From contig NZ_JABTEZ010000003.1 in the NCBI RefSeq assembly GCF_015711605.1, positions 62,001 to 126,000 on the forward strand: a DNA stretch of 64,000 nt, given 5' to 3'. The stretch is from Planomonospora sp. ID67723. Lineage in GTDB: Bacteria; Actinomycetota; Actinomycetes; Streptosporangiales; Streptosporangiaceae. This document shows positions 15,301 to 24,800 of this stretch, piece by piece; position 1 is the stretch's first letter, and each line of letters begins with the position of its first letter. Under the pieces are notes generated by a model. The model was not told where the DNA came from. It was given only the letters and a program-made list of their open reading frames with translations, and searched no databases. The position numbers were made by a program, and so were the translations under genes.

Positions 15301-16356
15301 GTGAGGACCCGGCCGGGTGAGGAACGGCTGGCGGACCACTTGTCGATCAGCGTTCTCACATCCGCCTTCCCGGTGTCCCTGCTCGACGAGGTGATACGGG
15401 CCAGCGGGTGCGCGGACAGGCGGCGACGAGCTTTGCCGGCCCATCTGACGATGTACTACGTCCTGGCGCTGTGCATGTTCCCCGACAGGAACTACGACCA
15501 GGTCATGCGCGTACTCCTGAACGGGCTCGCGTGGCGCTCCCGCAGGGCCCCCTGGTGGGAGGCGCCCAGCACATCGGCGATCAGCAGGGCCCGCGCGCGG
15601 CTCGGCGCGGAGCCCTTGCGGGCGCTTCTGCACCGGGTGGCCGTCCCCGCGTTCCGCGCCCATGACGTGGGCCTGGCCGGACTGCGGCCGGTCGCGATGG
15701 ACGACATGATGCTGGCCGTACCGGGGACCCGTGACAATGCGGCGTTCGGCCGCCCGGACGGGGAGGGGCTTCTCCCCCGCGTCCGGGTCGTGGCGGTGGT
15801 GGAGAACGGGACCCACACGCTGGTGGACGCGACGTTCGCGGGCTCGGCGGTGGAGCGGCACACGCTGGCGGCGCGGGCGCTGCGCAGGCTGGGACCGGGC
15901 ACACTGCTGCTGGCCCGGTTCGGTCCCGAGGGGTTCGGGCTGTGGCGCACGGCGGCGGCGACCGGCGCGCACCTGCTGTGGGGGATCGCCGGGGCCGACG
16001 GGCTCGCCTTGGAGCACCGCCTCGGGGACGGTTCGTATCTGGCATGGCCCGCCGCGACGGGAGGCGCACCCGTCAGAGTCGTTCCCCGGCCGGGCTCGGA
16101 CTGGCTGGTCACGACGTTGACCGATCCAGGGCAGGCCCCCGCGGCCGAACTGTCGGCACGATACGCCGGGCGGTGGGACATGGCAGGTGCGATGGCCTGG
16201 GCCGTCCGGTGCGGTCCGGCGGCTGTGCTGCGCTCCAGGAGCGCCGAGACGGTGGCCCAGGAGGTGTGGGCGCTGCTCTGCGTCTACCAGGCGATGTGCG
16301 CGCTGGCACTGTGGACGGAGGGGTCGCAGCCGCTGTGGCCCGCCCCTCCCGCGTGA
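15301..16356 (+). CDS. IS4-family transposase-derived protein with degenerate catalytic site
   Basis: The protein has 351 residues. The N-terminal part is the IS4 transposase N-terminal domain (LADHLSISVLTSAFPVSLLDEVI, LPAHLTMYYVLALCMFPDRNYDQVMRVL, STSAISRARARLG). The DDE core follows. The first Asp is kept (AMDD, Asp134). The second is replaced: LLLARFGPEGFGLW has Arg206 where active relatives read LLLADRGFYGF. In the Y-x2-R-x3-E-x6-K signature Tyr288 and Arg291 remain but Glu becomes Ala295 and Lys becomes Val302. The frame is nevertheless intact. No terminal inverted repeats were found. It has a GTG start with a weak ribosome site. It is either a decayed insertion or a domesticated DNA-binding protein. 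Confidence 0.85.
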   Translation: MRTRPGEERLADHLSISVLTSAFPVSLLDEVIRASGCADRRRRALPAHLTMYYVLALCMFPDRNYDQVMRVLLNGLAWRSRRAPWWEAPSTSAISRARARLGAEPLRALLHRVAVPAFRAHDVGLAGLRPVAMDDMMLAVPGTRDNAAFGRPDGEGLLPRVRVVAVVENGTHTLVDATFAGSAVERHTLAARALRRLGPGTLLLARFGPEGFGLWRTAAATGAHLLWGIAGADGLALEHRLGDGSYLAWPAATGGAPVRVVPRPGSDWLVTTLTDPGQAPAAELSARYAGRWDMAGAMAWAVRCGPAAVLRSRSAETVAQEVWALLCVYQAMCALALWTEGSQPLWPAPPA

Positions 16357-16416
16357 GGCGGGGAGGCGGGCCGATCCACCGGGTGGGGAGGGGCGGTACC
16401 GCTGCGGCGAACGCCG

Positions 16417-17112
16417 TCAGGAGGTGATGTGGAGCTTCTGGTCGTAGACGCCGGATCCGGCGACGGTCTCGCCGAGAAGCTGGAAGGTGGCGCTGTAGCT
16501 GGCCGTACCGGGGCACAGGAAGCTTCCGCTGACCTTGGAGAGACTCGAGTTGACGGCCCTGGCCTGCGCTTGGTTGACGGAGGCGTCGGGGCGGGCGGCG
16601 TTGTCGGCGTTGAAGCCGTCCAGGGTGATGCTGTCGGAGGCCCCCGATCCCCGGTAGACGCAGGTGATGGTGCCGAACCAGCCGGTGGTCGTCGAGGAGA
16701 CCCTGACATTCGTGAGCGTCACCGTCGCGTCACGCCCACCGCTCACCGCGCCGTAGGTGACGTTCCCCCCGTTCCACGGCAGCCCCACCGCGCTCACGGT
16801 GGACTGGCCGCCGGCGCTGTTCGGGCACGCCGGTCCGGGGTTGTTGCTGAAGGAGAAGCCTGAGACGTTCAGGGCGGTGCCGTTCGACTGGACGGCGGCA
16901 TCGATGTTGCCGGTGTTGCAGGTGGCGGTACCGAGCGAGGTGGAGACCGACACAGGCGCGATCAGCGTCGCCCGCACCTTGCCCGTGTAGGCGGCGCCCG
17001 CAGCGTTGTCCCTGTGGATCGTGGTGGTGGCCGCCCCGGCGGGGGCCGCGGTGAGGATTGGCGCCGTGACGGCGAGGAGGACGGCGGCAGTGAGATTCCT
17101 GAGGCGTTTCAT
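16417..17112 (-). CDS. Secreted protein of unknown function
   Basis: The protein has 231 residues. A classical signal peptide is present (MKRLRNLTAAVLLAVTAPILTAAPAGAA with an AGA-A cleavage site). The mature part starts TTTIHRDNAAGAAYTGKVRAT and is rich in Ser, Thr, Gly and Asn, with regular beta strands and four Cys (CNTG, ACPN, TCVYRG, FLCPG) that could form two disulfides. Similar proteins occur in streptomycetes without known function. GGAG lies six bases before the ATG. It converges with the transposase-derived gene and stands beside a gene-poor region. Confidence 0.8.
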   Translation of the reverse strand: MKRLRNLTAAVLLAVTAPILTAAPAGAATTTIHRDNAAGAAYTGKVRATLIAPVSVSTSLGTATCNTGNIDAAVQSNGTALNVSGFSFSNNPGPACPNSAGGQSTVSAVGLPWNGGNVTYGAVSGGRDATVTLTNVRVSSTTTGWFGTITCVYRGSGASDSITLDGFNADNAARPDASVNQAQARAVNSSLSKVSGSFLCPGTASYSATFQLLGETVAGSGVYDQKLHITS

Positions 17113-17819
17113 CGGCCACTCCAATGCGATATGCCGGTTACTCCGAGAATAAAGACGAGTGCATTCTCCGTCAATATCGGAGAACTGAACCGAATGGCCA
17201 TCGATCATATTCGGATTCACCTCCGGCGAATAATGTTGAGATAAGCGCTCTGTTGCGGAATCCCTGTCGCTTCTGGCTCGTTCCAGTCGGCCGCATCCGG
17301 CGGCCCGGAGGTCGCCGGAGCCCGCCCCCGCGGCCGACAGGCCGGGTGAAAGGCCATGACCTCCGCGGCACCCCGGGCGCCCCACCTCTCCGCGAGAGCG
17401 TCCGCCCTGTGAAAAGGGGCCAAGCGCCTGAGTCAACATCCTGGCCGGCGGGGCGGGAGATGCGCACGGGACCCGTCTTCTCCCGGCGTCTTGCGGCACT
17501 GCGGAAAGACGCCGGATGCGCCAGTCATGAGGGCCCGGCATTTTCCGCTCGCGGTCCCGGTGAAAAGGGCTTGAAGCTCCACCCGTAAAAAGGGGGCCAA
17601 GCGCCCGCTTACAAAAAAGCTCAGATTTTATCGTGCGCGAATGACAACAAAGGGAATGGCCTCCGCTTCGGATCTTGCGTACGGCGGCCGTACCGCCGGG
17701 CGCCGCGGCGAACGATCACTGGTCGTCCGGGAAGGCCGGAGCGGTTCACCTCCCGCAAGGGTGTCGGGCGGAACCCGGGCCGCGGGTCGCCTGTACGCCC
17801 CGGCTCGTCCGCTGACGGG
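17113..17819. other. Gene-poor 700-bp region with AT-richer patches and repeats
   Basis: No frame here has convincing protein character. The part next to the secreted gene is AT-richer and holds an inverted repeat TTCTCCG-N7-CGGAGAA (17164-17184), a candidate operator. Further right are imperfect copies of a GTGAAAAGGGGCCAAGCGCC-like element. A plus-strand frame starting at 17641 (MTTKGMASASDLAYGG) is not supported by a ribosome site or known family. Confidence 0.5.
17409..17607. repeat. Imperfect direct repeats of a GTGAAAAGGGGCCAAGCGCC-like element
   Basis: The full copies are at 17409-17428 and 17585-17604 (the second reads GTAAAAAGGGGGCCAAGCGCC). A shorter copy GTGAAAAGGG is at 17560-17569, and GTGAAAGGCC is at 17344-17353. 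All have the same orientation. Their role is unknown. Confidence 0.6.
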
Positions 17820-18500
17820 TTACGGCCAGCTCTCGCGTCGTCGCTGCAGTCCGTCGAGGATCAGGTCGAGTCCGATGCCGAACTCCTCGGTGTACGCGTA
17901 GCCAGGTTTCAGGGCGTGGTCGGTGATCATCTCGGTGAGGTGCGGGAACTCGTCACGAGGCAGCTGCTTCAGGATCGAGTCCGCGGTGTCCTCGAGGCCG
18001 GCGGATGAGGTGAAGGGCAGGCTGAGCTCCTGGAGCGTGAACCCGTAGACGTAGCTGTCCAGCACCGAGAACGCGTGTGCCGCACCGGCGATCGAGAAGC
18101 CGCCCGACCGCAGGCGGCCGATGACCGCGTCGTGGTGGCGCAGAGTCGCATGGCCGGGGTTCTTCCGTGAGTCCATCAGGCTGATCGCCCACGGGTGGCG
18201 GATCAGCGCGCCGCGCATCGAGACCGCCCGCCGTCGCATCGAGGTCCGCCAGTCGACGTCGTCCGGCGGGAGCTCGATCTCGCCGAAGACGAGGTCGACC
18301 ATGCCGTCGAGGATCAGGTCCTTGTTGCGGAAGTGGTGGTACAGCGACATGGCCTCGACTCCGAGCCGCTCGGCGAGCCTGCGCATGCTCGGCACGCCGG
18401 TGCCGGCCTCGTCCGCCAGGGCGACCGCCGTGCGAAGCACCGTCTCCTTGCTGAGCGTGGTGCGGCGGGGTGCGGGCCTGCCGGCTGTCTCCGCGGGCAC
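17820..18500 (-). CDS. TetR/AcrR-family regulator
   Basis: The protein has 226 residues. The TetR HTH is VLRTAVALADEAGTGVPSMRRLAERLGVEAMSLYHHFRNKDLILDGMVD (about residues 20-70), with a TetR_C-type ligand domain after it (MRGALIRHPWAISLMDSRKNPG, AFSVLDSYVYGFTLQE). It has a GTG start with perfect AGGAGG five bases upstream. It is divergent from the NAD(P)-binding protein gene. The shared gap holds two matched palindromes, so it probably represses itself and that neighbour. Confidence 0.92.
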   Translation of the reverse strand: MPAETAGRPAPRRTTLSKETVLRTAVALADEAGTGVPSMRRLAERLGVEAMSLYHHFRNKDLILDGMVDLVFGEIELPPDDVDWRTSMRRRAVSMRGALIRHPWAISLMDSRKNPGHATLRHHDAVIGRLRSGGFSIAGAAHAFSVLDSYVYGFTLQELSLPFTSSAGLEDTADSILKQLPRDEFPHLTEMITDHALKPGYAYTEEFGIGLDLILDGLQRRRESWP

Positions 18501-18531
18501 GAGGTCCTCCTGTCTGGATTGCTTGGACGGC

Positions 18532-18573
18532 TTGACAACCTTACACCGCAAGGTTTTACCCTTACGGCGTAAG
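18532..18573 (+). promoter_or_regulatory. TTGACA promoter with two tandem TetR operators
   Basis: The -35 TTGACA is at 18532-18537, with a weak -10 near 18554-18560. Two 13-base palindromes follow the form CTTAC-N3-G(C/T)AAG: 18540-18552 and 18561-18573. Their centres are 21 bases apart, two helical turns, which fits two TetR dimers bound on one DNA face. Confidence 0.65.
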
Positions 18574-18605
18574 TGCAGAGACGGCGGCGAGCAGAGGAGA
18601 GGGGC

Positions 18606-19340
18606 ATGGAACCCATCGGTCTCGACGGAGCGGGGAAGCCGGGCACGGGGAAGAGGATGTGCATCGTCGGCGCGTCCGGGAAGCTCGGGCGCTACATGGT
18701 GCAGCACGCATTGGACCGCGGGTACGAGGTCGTGGGCGTCTGCCGGGAGCGGAGCGTGAGCAAGCTCGCCGGGTTCGAGGGACGGATCACGGTGATCCCC
18801 GGAGCGACCGACGACCGTGCGGTCATCGCCCGGGCGGTGAGCGGATGCGACGCCGTGCTCACGGTGCTGGTGCCGTGGGGGATGAACCACTACGCCTCCG
18901 GTACGGCCCAGGCCGTGCTCGACCACGCGCCTCCGGACGCCCGTCTGGTGTTCTCCTGCGGCTGGCACATCACCCGCGATGGGAAGGACGTGTACACCTG
19001 GAAGTTCAAGGCGTTCGCGGCCGTGTTCGGGCGACTGGCCAAGCTCGTCCGCGTCGTGGACGTCGACGACCAGGTGGAGGCGTGCCGGAGGATCTTCGCC
19101 AGTGACGCCCGCTGGACGGTCGTGCGTGGCAGCGACCTGGAGGAGGGTGAGGGCCAGGGCCTGCCGGTGTGGAGCCGGCACGTGGGCGACCCTGTCCTCG
19201 CGAGCAACATGACCCGTCGCGTGGACTACGCCCGTTTCATGGTCGAAGCGGTGGAGAACGACGCCCTCGTCCAAGAGGCCCCGGCCATCGTCGGCCGGCT
19301 GACCCCGTCGGCCCTCGCCCACGCCGCCGGTCCGGCGTGA
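18606..19340 (+). CDS. NAD(P)-binding NmrA/SDR-like protein
   Basis: The protein has 244 residues. The Rossmann start MCIVGASGKLGRYMVQHALDRGYEVVGVCR has the GxxGxxG NAD(P) motif. The layout (VIPGATDDRAVIARAVSGCDAVLTVL, WTVVRGSDLEEGE) matches atypical short-chain dehydrogenases of the NmrA or NAD(P)H-binding type. No YxxxK catalytic pair is evident, so it may sense rather than turn over substrate (inference). GAGGAGAGG lies before the ATG. It is probably controlled by the divergent TetR. Confidence 0.85.
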   Translation: MEPIGLDGAGKPGTGKRMCIVGASGKLGRYMVQHALDRGYEVVGVCRERSVSKLAGFEGRITVIPGATDDRAVIARAVSGCDAVLTVLVPWGMNHYASGTAQAVLDHAPPDARLVFSCGWHITRDGKDVYTWKFKAFAAVFGRLAKLVRVVDVDDQVEACRRIFASDARWTVVRGSDLEEGEGQGLPVWSRHVGDPVLASNMTRRVDYARFMVEAVENDALVQEAPAIVGRLTPSALAHAAGPA

Positions 19341-19519
19341 GCGGCCGGTCAAGCACGTCGGCCAGATGGCCGCCGCCGCGATTGGGTACGCGGCTGACCG
19401 CCCGCGGCCGGTGGAGAAGGGCGCGGGCGGAGCACGCCTTCACCGGCTGGTCCGGCACGCTCAGCTGAGTGGTCACGGGCGCCGTTCCGGTGGAGGGATG
19501 TGGGGGTATCACCTCTAGC

Positions 19520-20257
19520 ATGAACGAAAAATCGGACATATTGTCACATATCAACCCCTTCGATCTCTTCGACACGGAGGCGGAGCGCCTGGACCGTCAC
19601 TTCTCACGTCTCGGCGCCGAGGACTGGAACCGGCCCTCCCGGTGTGCCGGCTGGTCGGTGCGCGACGTCCTGGCCCACCTCGCGGGGGAGGAGATGTACA
19701 ACCACGCCTGCCTGGACGACGACATCGACGGGTTCTTCGCGAGGCTGGAGCACGAAGGAATCCAGGGCGGCGTGGCCGGCTTCAACGACTGGTGCGTACG
19801 GCGCCGCCGGAACCGGCCCGTGGAGGACGTGCTCGCCGAGTGGCGCCAGGGCAACGGCGAGACCCGCCGCCGCATGCGCGCCCTCGGCCGCGACGCGCTG
19901 CTGCCGACCTCGGCCGGGCCGTACCCGGTGGGCCTGCAGGCTTTCCACTACGCCTCCGAATACGCCACCCACGCCGACGACGTGGGCGCGCCCGTGGGGG
20001 CCGGCGAGTTCGACCGCCGGATCTGGTGGCGGGCCGAGGTGGGCGTGTTCGCGCTCGCCGAACAGCATCCGGAGGTCCAGGTCGAGGTGACCGCCGAGCG
20101 GATCTGGGTGTGCGCGCGGGGGACGAGCGCGCAGGTGCCCGCCCCGGTGTTCGTCGAGGCCACGGTCGGCCGGCTGCCGGCCGGCCACCCGCTCGACCGG
20201 ATGCTCGACGACGGGCTCGACCACGAGCTCAGAGCCGAGCTCCGCTGCCTGGCCTGA
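19520..20257 (+). CDS. TIGR03083-type maleylpyruvate isomerase-fold protein
   Basis: The protein has 245 residues. The MDMPI N-terminal domain is visible: DLFDTEAERLDRHFSRLGAEDWNRPSRCAGWSVRDVLAHLAGEE, with the metal-ligand His in LAHL. A further block is LQAFHYASEYATHADDVGAP. This DinB-like, mycothiol-linked superfamily has many uncharacterised actinobacterial members. The gene lies alone on the plus strand, 179 bases after the NAD(P)-binding gene, and has no clear Shine-Dalgarno. Confidence 0.85.
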   Translation: MNEKSDILSHINPFDLFDTEAERLDRHFSRLGAEDWNRPSRCAGWSVRDVLAHLAGEEMYNHACLDDDIDGFFARLEHEGIQGGVAGFNDWCVRRRRNRPVEDVLAEWRQGNGETRRRMRALGRDALLPTSAGPYPVGLQAFHYASEYATHADDVGAPVGAGEFDRRIWWRAEVGVFALAEQHPEVQVEVTAERIWVCARGTSAQVPAPVFVEATVGRLPAGHPLDRMLDDGLDHELRAELRCLA

Positions 20258-20330
20258 CCGGAGGAGACGGACCGCCCGCGGGCCGGTGGGCGGAGCCCCT
20301 GCCCTTTTTCCGGACGTCTTCCGGCCGGGC

Positions 20331-21899
20331 TCACGCGTGGCTGAGCTCGGCGACGTCGTCGGAGAGCTCCTTCGGCACGCCCCGCAGCGCGTAGAGCGCG
20401 GCCACCGCGAGCACCAGCAGGACGCCCGCGCCGGTGAGCACGGTCGCCTGCATGCTCTCGACGAACGCCTGGCGGGCGGCCCCGGCGACGGCGGGGGCGA
20501 GGTCCGCGGGGAGCTCCGCGGCGATGCGCAGGGCGTCACCCAGAGTGTCGCGTACCTGCTCAGCGGTTCCGGCGGGAAGGCCGGCGGGGAGGACGAGGCG
20601 GGCGGCGTAGGCGCTGTTCAGCACGGTGCCGAGTACGGCGATGCCCAGGGCGCCGCCCATCTCGTGGGCGGTCTCGGAGATCGCGGCGGCGGCTCCGGCC
20701 CGCTCCCGGGGCGCGGTGGCGATGATGGTGTCGTTGACCACGGCGAAGGTCAGCCCGATGCCCGTGCTGGTGACGATCATGGCGACGACCAGGTAGGCGT
20801 AGTTGAGGTCCAGGCCGACCTGGCTGTAGAGGGCGAACCCCACGGCGGCCAGGGCCATGCCGAGCGCGACCGTCTGGGCGCGGCCCCGGCGCATGACCAG
20901 CGGGCCCGCGACCGACCCGCCGACGGCCGCCCCCACCCCGCCCGGCAGCCCCGCCAGACCCGCGACCAGCGGGGACCAGCCCAGGACGAGCTGGAAGTAC
21001 TGGGCGAAGACGAGCGACATCGCGAGCATCGCGAACATGGCCACGAGCGCGGAGCCGACCGAAGCGGAGAAGGCGCGGTTGCCGAAGAGCCGGACATCGA
21101 TGAGCGGCTCGGCGAGCCGGGTCTGCCGCCGGACGAACACGGCGAGGGCGACGACGCCGAGCGCGGCCGCGACGACCACCGGGATCCGGCCGACGCCCCC
21201 GTGGGCGGCCTCCTTCAGCGCGTAGATGACCGCGATCACGCCGACGACGGACAGCGGCACGCTCACCAGGTCGATCCGGCCCGGATTCGGGTTGCGCGAC
21301 TCGGGCAGCACGGCGGTACCGGCCAGGAGGATCACCGCGACCACCGGCACGTTGATGAGGAAGACCGACCCCCACCAGAACTCGTTCAGCAGCGCGCCGC
21401 CCACCACGGGGCCCAGCGCGAAACCCGCCGCGCCGATGCTGCTCCAGATGCCGACCGCGGTGGTCCTCTCCTTGGCGTCGGTGAACACGTTGCGGATCAA
21501 CGAGAGCGTCGAGGGCATGATGGTGGCGCCGGCCACGCCGAGCAGCGCCCTGGCCGCGATGAGCAGCTCGGGGCTGGGCGCGTAGGCCGTCAGCAGGGAG
21601 GCGGCGCCGAACGCGGCCGTTCCGGTCAGCAGCAGCCGCCGTCGGCCGATCCGGTCTCCCAGGTTGCCCATGGTCACCAGCAGCCCGGCCAGCGCGAAGC
21701 CGTACACGTCGGCGATCCACAGCAGCTGGGACCCCGACGGGTCCATGTCCTCGACCAGCTTGGGGGTGGCCAGGTGCAGCACGGTCAGGTCGATGGAGAG
21801 CAGCAGCATGGCCAGGCACGCGATCACCAGCGTGCCCCACTTGCGGGAGTCGTTTCTCATGGCACCCAGCGTCGGCGGCGGCGCTGACGGCTCACTCAC
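20331..21899 (-). CDS. MFS drug exporter, DHA2 (EmrB/QacA, 14-TM) family
   Basis: The protein has 522 residues and about 14 membrane helices. Motif A is GNLGDRIGRRRLLL. Typical DHA2 features are LSIDLTVLHLATPKLVEDM in helix 1, RALLGVAGATIMPSTLSLIRNVF (motif B), and GFALGPVVGGALLNEFWWGSVFLINVP (motif C/D region). It is a proton-driven antiporter for hydrophobic cations or drugs. The GTG start overlaps the stop of the upstream AfsR-like gene by eight bases, so expression is coupled; an internal ATG at 21860 is an alternative. A six-base inverted repeat lies after the stop. Confidence 0.93.
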   Translation of the reverse strand: MSEPSAPPPTLGAMRNDSRKWGTLVIACLAMLLLSIDLTVLHLATPKLVEDMDPSGSQLLWIADVYGFALAGLLVTMGNLGDRIGRRRLLLTGTAAFGAASLLTAYAPSPELLIAARALLGVAGATIMPSTLSLIRNVFTDAKERTTAVGIWSSIGAAGFALGPVVGGALLNEFWWGSVFLINVPVVAVILLAGTAVLPESRNPNPGRIDLVSVPLSVVGVIAVIYALKEAAHGGVGRIPVVVAAALGVVALAVFVRRQTRLAEPLIDVRLFGNRAFSASVGSALVAMFAMLAMSLVFAQYFQLVLGWSPLVAGLAGLPGGVGAAVGGSVAGPLVMRRGRAQTVALGMALAAVGFALYSQVGLDLNYAYLVVAMIVTSTGIGLTFAVVNDTIIATAPRERAGAAAAISETAHEMGGALGIAVLGTVLNSAYAARLVLPAGLPAGTAEQVRDTLGDALRIAAELPADLAPAVAGAARQAFVESMQATVLTGAGVLLVLAVAALYALRGVPKELSDDVAELSHA

Positions 21900-24800
21900 C
21901 GAGCGCTGACAGCTGCTCGCCGATGACGGTCAGCGCCGCCTGCGGCGAGCCGAGGATGGCGGGCCTGGGCGGCCGGGCGAGCAGGGTGCCGCGCGCGTGG
22001 GCCGCCGCGTAGGCGGCCTCGCCGATCCCGGCGCGGCACCACGCGCTCACCCGGGCCACGTCGGGGTCCCCGGCGAGGACCGTCCCGCGCAGCGCCGTGC
22101 CGATCCCGAGCAGCAGGGCCGCCCGCTCGCCGTCCCCCTCCAGCATCGCGACCCCGGCCAGGCCCTCGGCGATCCGGGCCGTCACGGGGAGGTGGCGGTG
22201 GTCGAGCGCGGCTGCGAGCGCCCGGCGGTACCAGGAGAGGGCCTCGGCTGCGTCGCCCTCGGCCACGGCGATCCAGCCGAGCGCGACGTGGACGAGCACC
22301 CGCGTCTGGCCGGCATCGAACCACCCCGCCGAGCACTCCGTGAGCGCCGCCTCGCACAGGCGGCGCGCCTCGTCCAGCTCGCCGTGGAACCGGGCGATCT
22401 CGCCCAGTCCGAGTCGCGCGCCCGCCACCAGCTCCCAGGCGCCCGCCCGGTGCCCGAGCTCGGCCACCCGCTCGTAGTCGTCGCGGGCCCCCGCCAGGTC
22501 CCCGTCCCGCGTCCTGCCGTCGGCGCGGCGCCGGAGCAACTCGGCCACATCGACGGTGGCGCCGAGCTGTTCGGCCAGGCCGAGCGCTTCGTCGGTCAGC
22601 GCCGCGGCCCTGGCCCGGTCCCCCCGCCAGTCGGCGAGGTCGGCCATCCCGGAGAGCGTCTGAGCCAGGCCCCAGCGGTCACCGAGGGACCGGAAGTCCG
22701 CGAGAGCGAGGGCGAAGTAATCCTCGGCCTCCACCGGCTTGCCGTCGAACAACTGGAAGTATCCCCAGCCGAAGAGGCTGATCGCCCGCAGCCAGGGCTC
22801 CGGCTCCAGCTCTTCCCAGCGGCGCATCATCTCCAGGCCGGTGTCCCGGTCCGGCGGGCCGGCGACCATCGCCCACAGGACGCTGGTGAACGGCTGGCGG
22901 GGCATGGAGTCGCGATGTTCCATGATCTTCCGGGTGGCCTCCAGATGCGCCTCCAGCTCGGGGCCGGAGCCGCCGCCCGCGGCGACGGTCATCACGCACA
23001 GCGCGTACTCGTCGGTGAGACCGGCGGGCGGCTCGTGGCCGATCACCCCCAGCAGCTCGCGGGCCTGTGCGGCGCCTTCGCTGCGCAGCCCGCGCAGCCA
23101 CCAGTAGGGCGTCAGCGCGGCGAGCAGGCGCAGCGCCTCCCCGGTGTCCCCGCCCCTGGCGGCCCGGCGCAGTGCGGCGTGCAGGTTGTCGCGTTCGGCG
23201 TCCAGCCGGGCCAGCCACTCCAGCTGCCCGGCGCGGCGCAGGTGCGGATCGGCGGTCTCGGCGAGGTCGAGGTAGTGGTCGAGGTGGGCGCGGCGCAGCC
23301 GTTCGGCCTCGCCCGCCTCGGCCAGCCGTTCGGCGCAGAAGGCCCGGATCGTCTCCAGCATCCGGTAGCGGCCGCCGGCCATCTCCACCAGGGACTTGTC
23401 GACCAGGGAGGCCAGGACGCCGTCGGTGTCGCCCACCGCGCAGACCCGCTCGGCCGCCTGCAGGGTGGCGCCGCCGGTGAAGACCGTCAGCCGCCGGGCC
23501 AGCGTGCGTTCCCGCTCGTCCAGCAGCTCCCAGCTCCACTCCACCACCGCGCGCAGCGTCCGGTGCCGGGGCTGGGCGGTCCGGCTGCCGCGCGACAGCA
23601 ACGCGAAGCGGTCGTCCAGGCGGGCGGCGACCTCGGCGACCGTCAGGGAGCGCAGCCGGGCCGCGGCCAGCTCGATGGCCAGCGGCAGGCCGTCCAGGGC
23701 CCGGCAGATGCGCGTCACGGCCGCGACGGTGGTCTCCTGCGAGGCGAAGTCGGCGGCGAAGTCCGGCCGGACGGCCGCGGCCCGGTCGGCGAACAACCGC
23801 ACCGCCGGCGAATCGGCCGCAGGCGCGCCCGGAGAGGGGAGCGCCAGGGGAGGGACGGGATGCAGACTCTCGCCGGTGATGCCGAGCGCCTCCCTGCTGG
23901 TGGCCAGGACCCGCAGCCCCGGGCAGGCGCCCAGCAGCCGGCCGGCCAGGCCCGCGGCGGCCTCCACCACGTGCTCGCAGTTGTCCAGCACCAGCAGGAC
24001 CTCCCGGCCGGCGAGCGCCGCGACCAGTCTGCCCACCGGATCGGGGGCGACCGGCTGCGTGCCCGGTCCCGCCAGCACGCCGGTCTCGCGGACGCCGAGG
24101 GCGCCGAGCACCGCCTGCGGCAGCTCCGCCCCGCCGCCGAGTGGCGCCAGCTCCACGAAACAGCTGTCACCGGGGCGGTTCCCGGCGATCTCTGCGGCCA
24201 GGCGGGTCTTGCCGGTGCCTCCGGGACCGGTGAGCGTGACCAGCCGGCCCCGGGCGAGCAGCGCCGTGATCCGCTCCAGCTCCTCCGCCCGCCCGACCAG
24301 CGAGGTGAGCGGGACGGGCGCTCCTCGCAGGGAGGGCGGGGGCGCGGGGTCCGCCGGGGCCCCCGAGACCGATGCCGAGACCGACGCCGAGACCGACGTC
24401 GGGGCCGCCGCAGTGACCGGGGCCTCCAGGGAGGGGTCGGCCCGCAGGATCGCGAGGTGGATGCGGGCCAGCTCGGCGGAGGGGTCGGCGCCCAGTTCCT
24501 CGGCGAGCCGCCGCCGGCAGTCGTCGAAGACGGCGAGTGCGTCGGCCTGCCGGCCGGAACCGTACAGCGCTCGCATGAGCTGCCCGGCGAGCCGCTCCCT
24601 CAGCGGGTGTGCCGTCAGCAGCTCCCGCAGCTCCGAGACGAGGCCGCGGTAGCCGCCGAGCGCCAGCACGGCCTCCGCGTGGTCCTCCGCAGAGGTGACG
24701 CGCAGTTCCTCCAGTCGTGCGGCCTGCGCCGCGGCGAAGGGCGCCTCGCCGACGTCCGCCAGGGCCGGGCCGCGCCAGAGGCCGAGCGCCTCACGCAGGG

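Noticed and set aside
17124-17588. 154-codon frame in the repeat-bearing gap
   Set aside because: It is Arg/Pro-rich with no hydrophobic periodicity; it lies over repeats and AT-rich promoter-like sequence.
20286-21887. Plus-strand frame opposite the DHA2 exporter
   Set aside because: It is rich in Asp, Glu, Gln and Arg, with no hydrophobic core; it is the mirror of membrane-helix codons.
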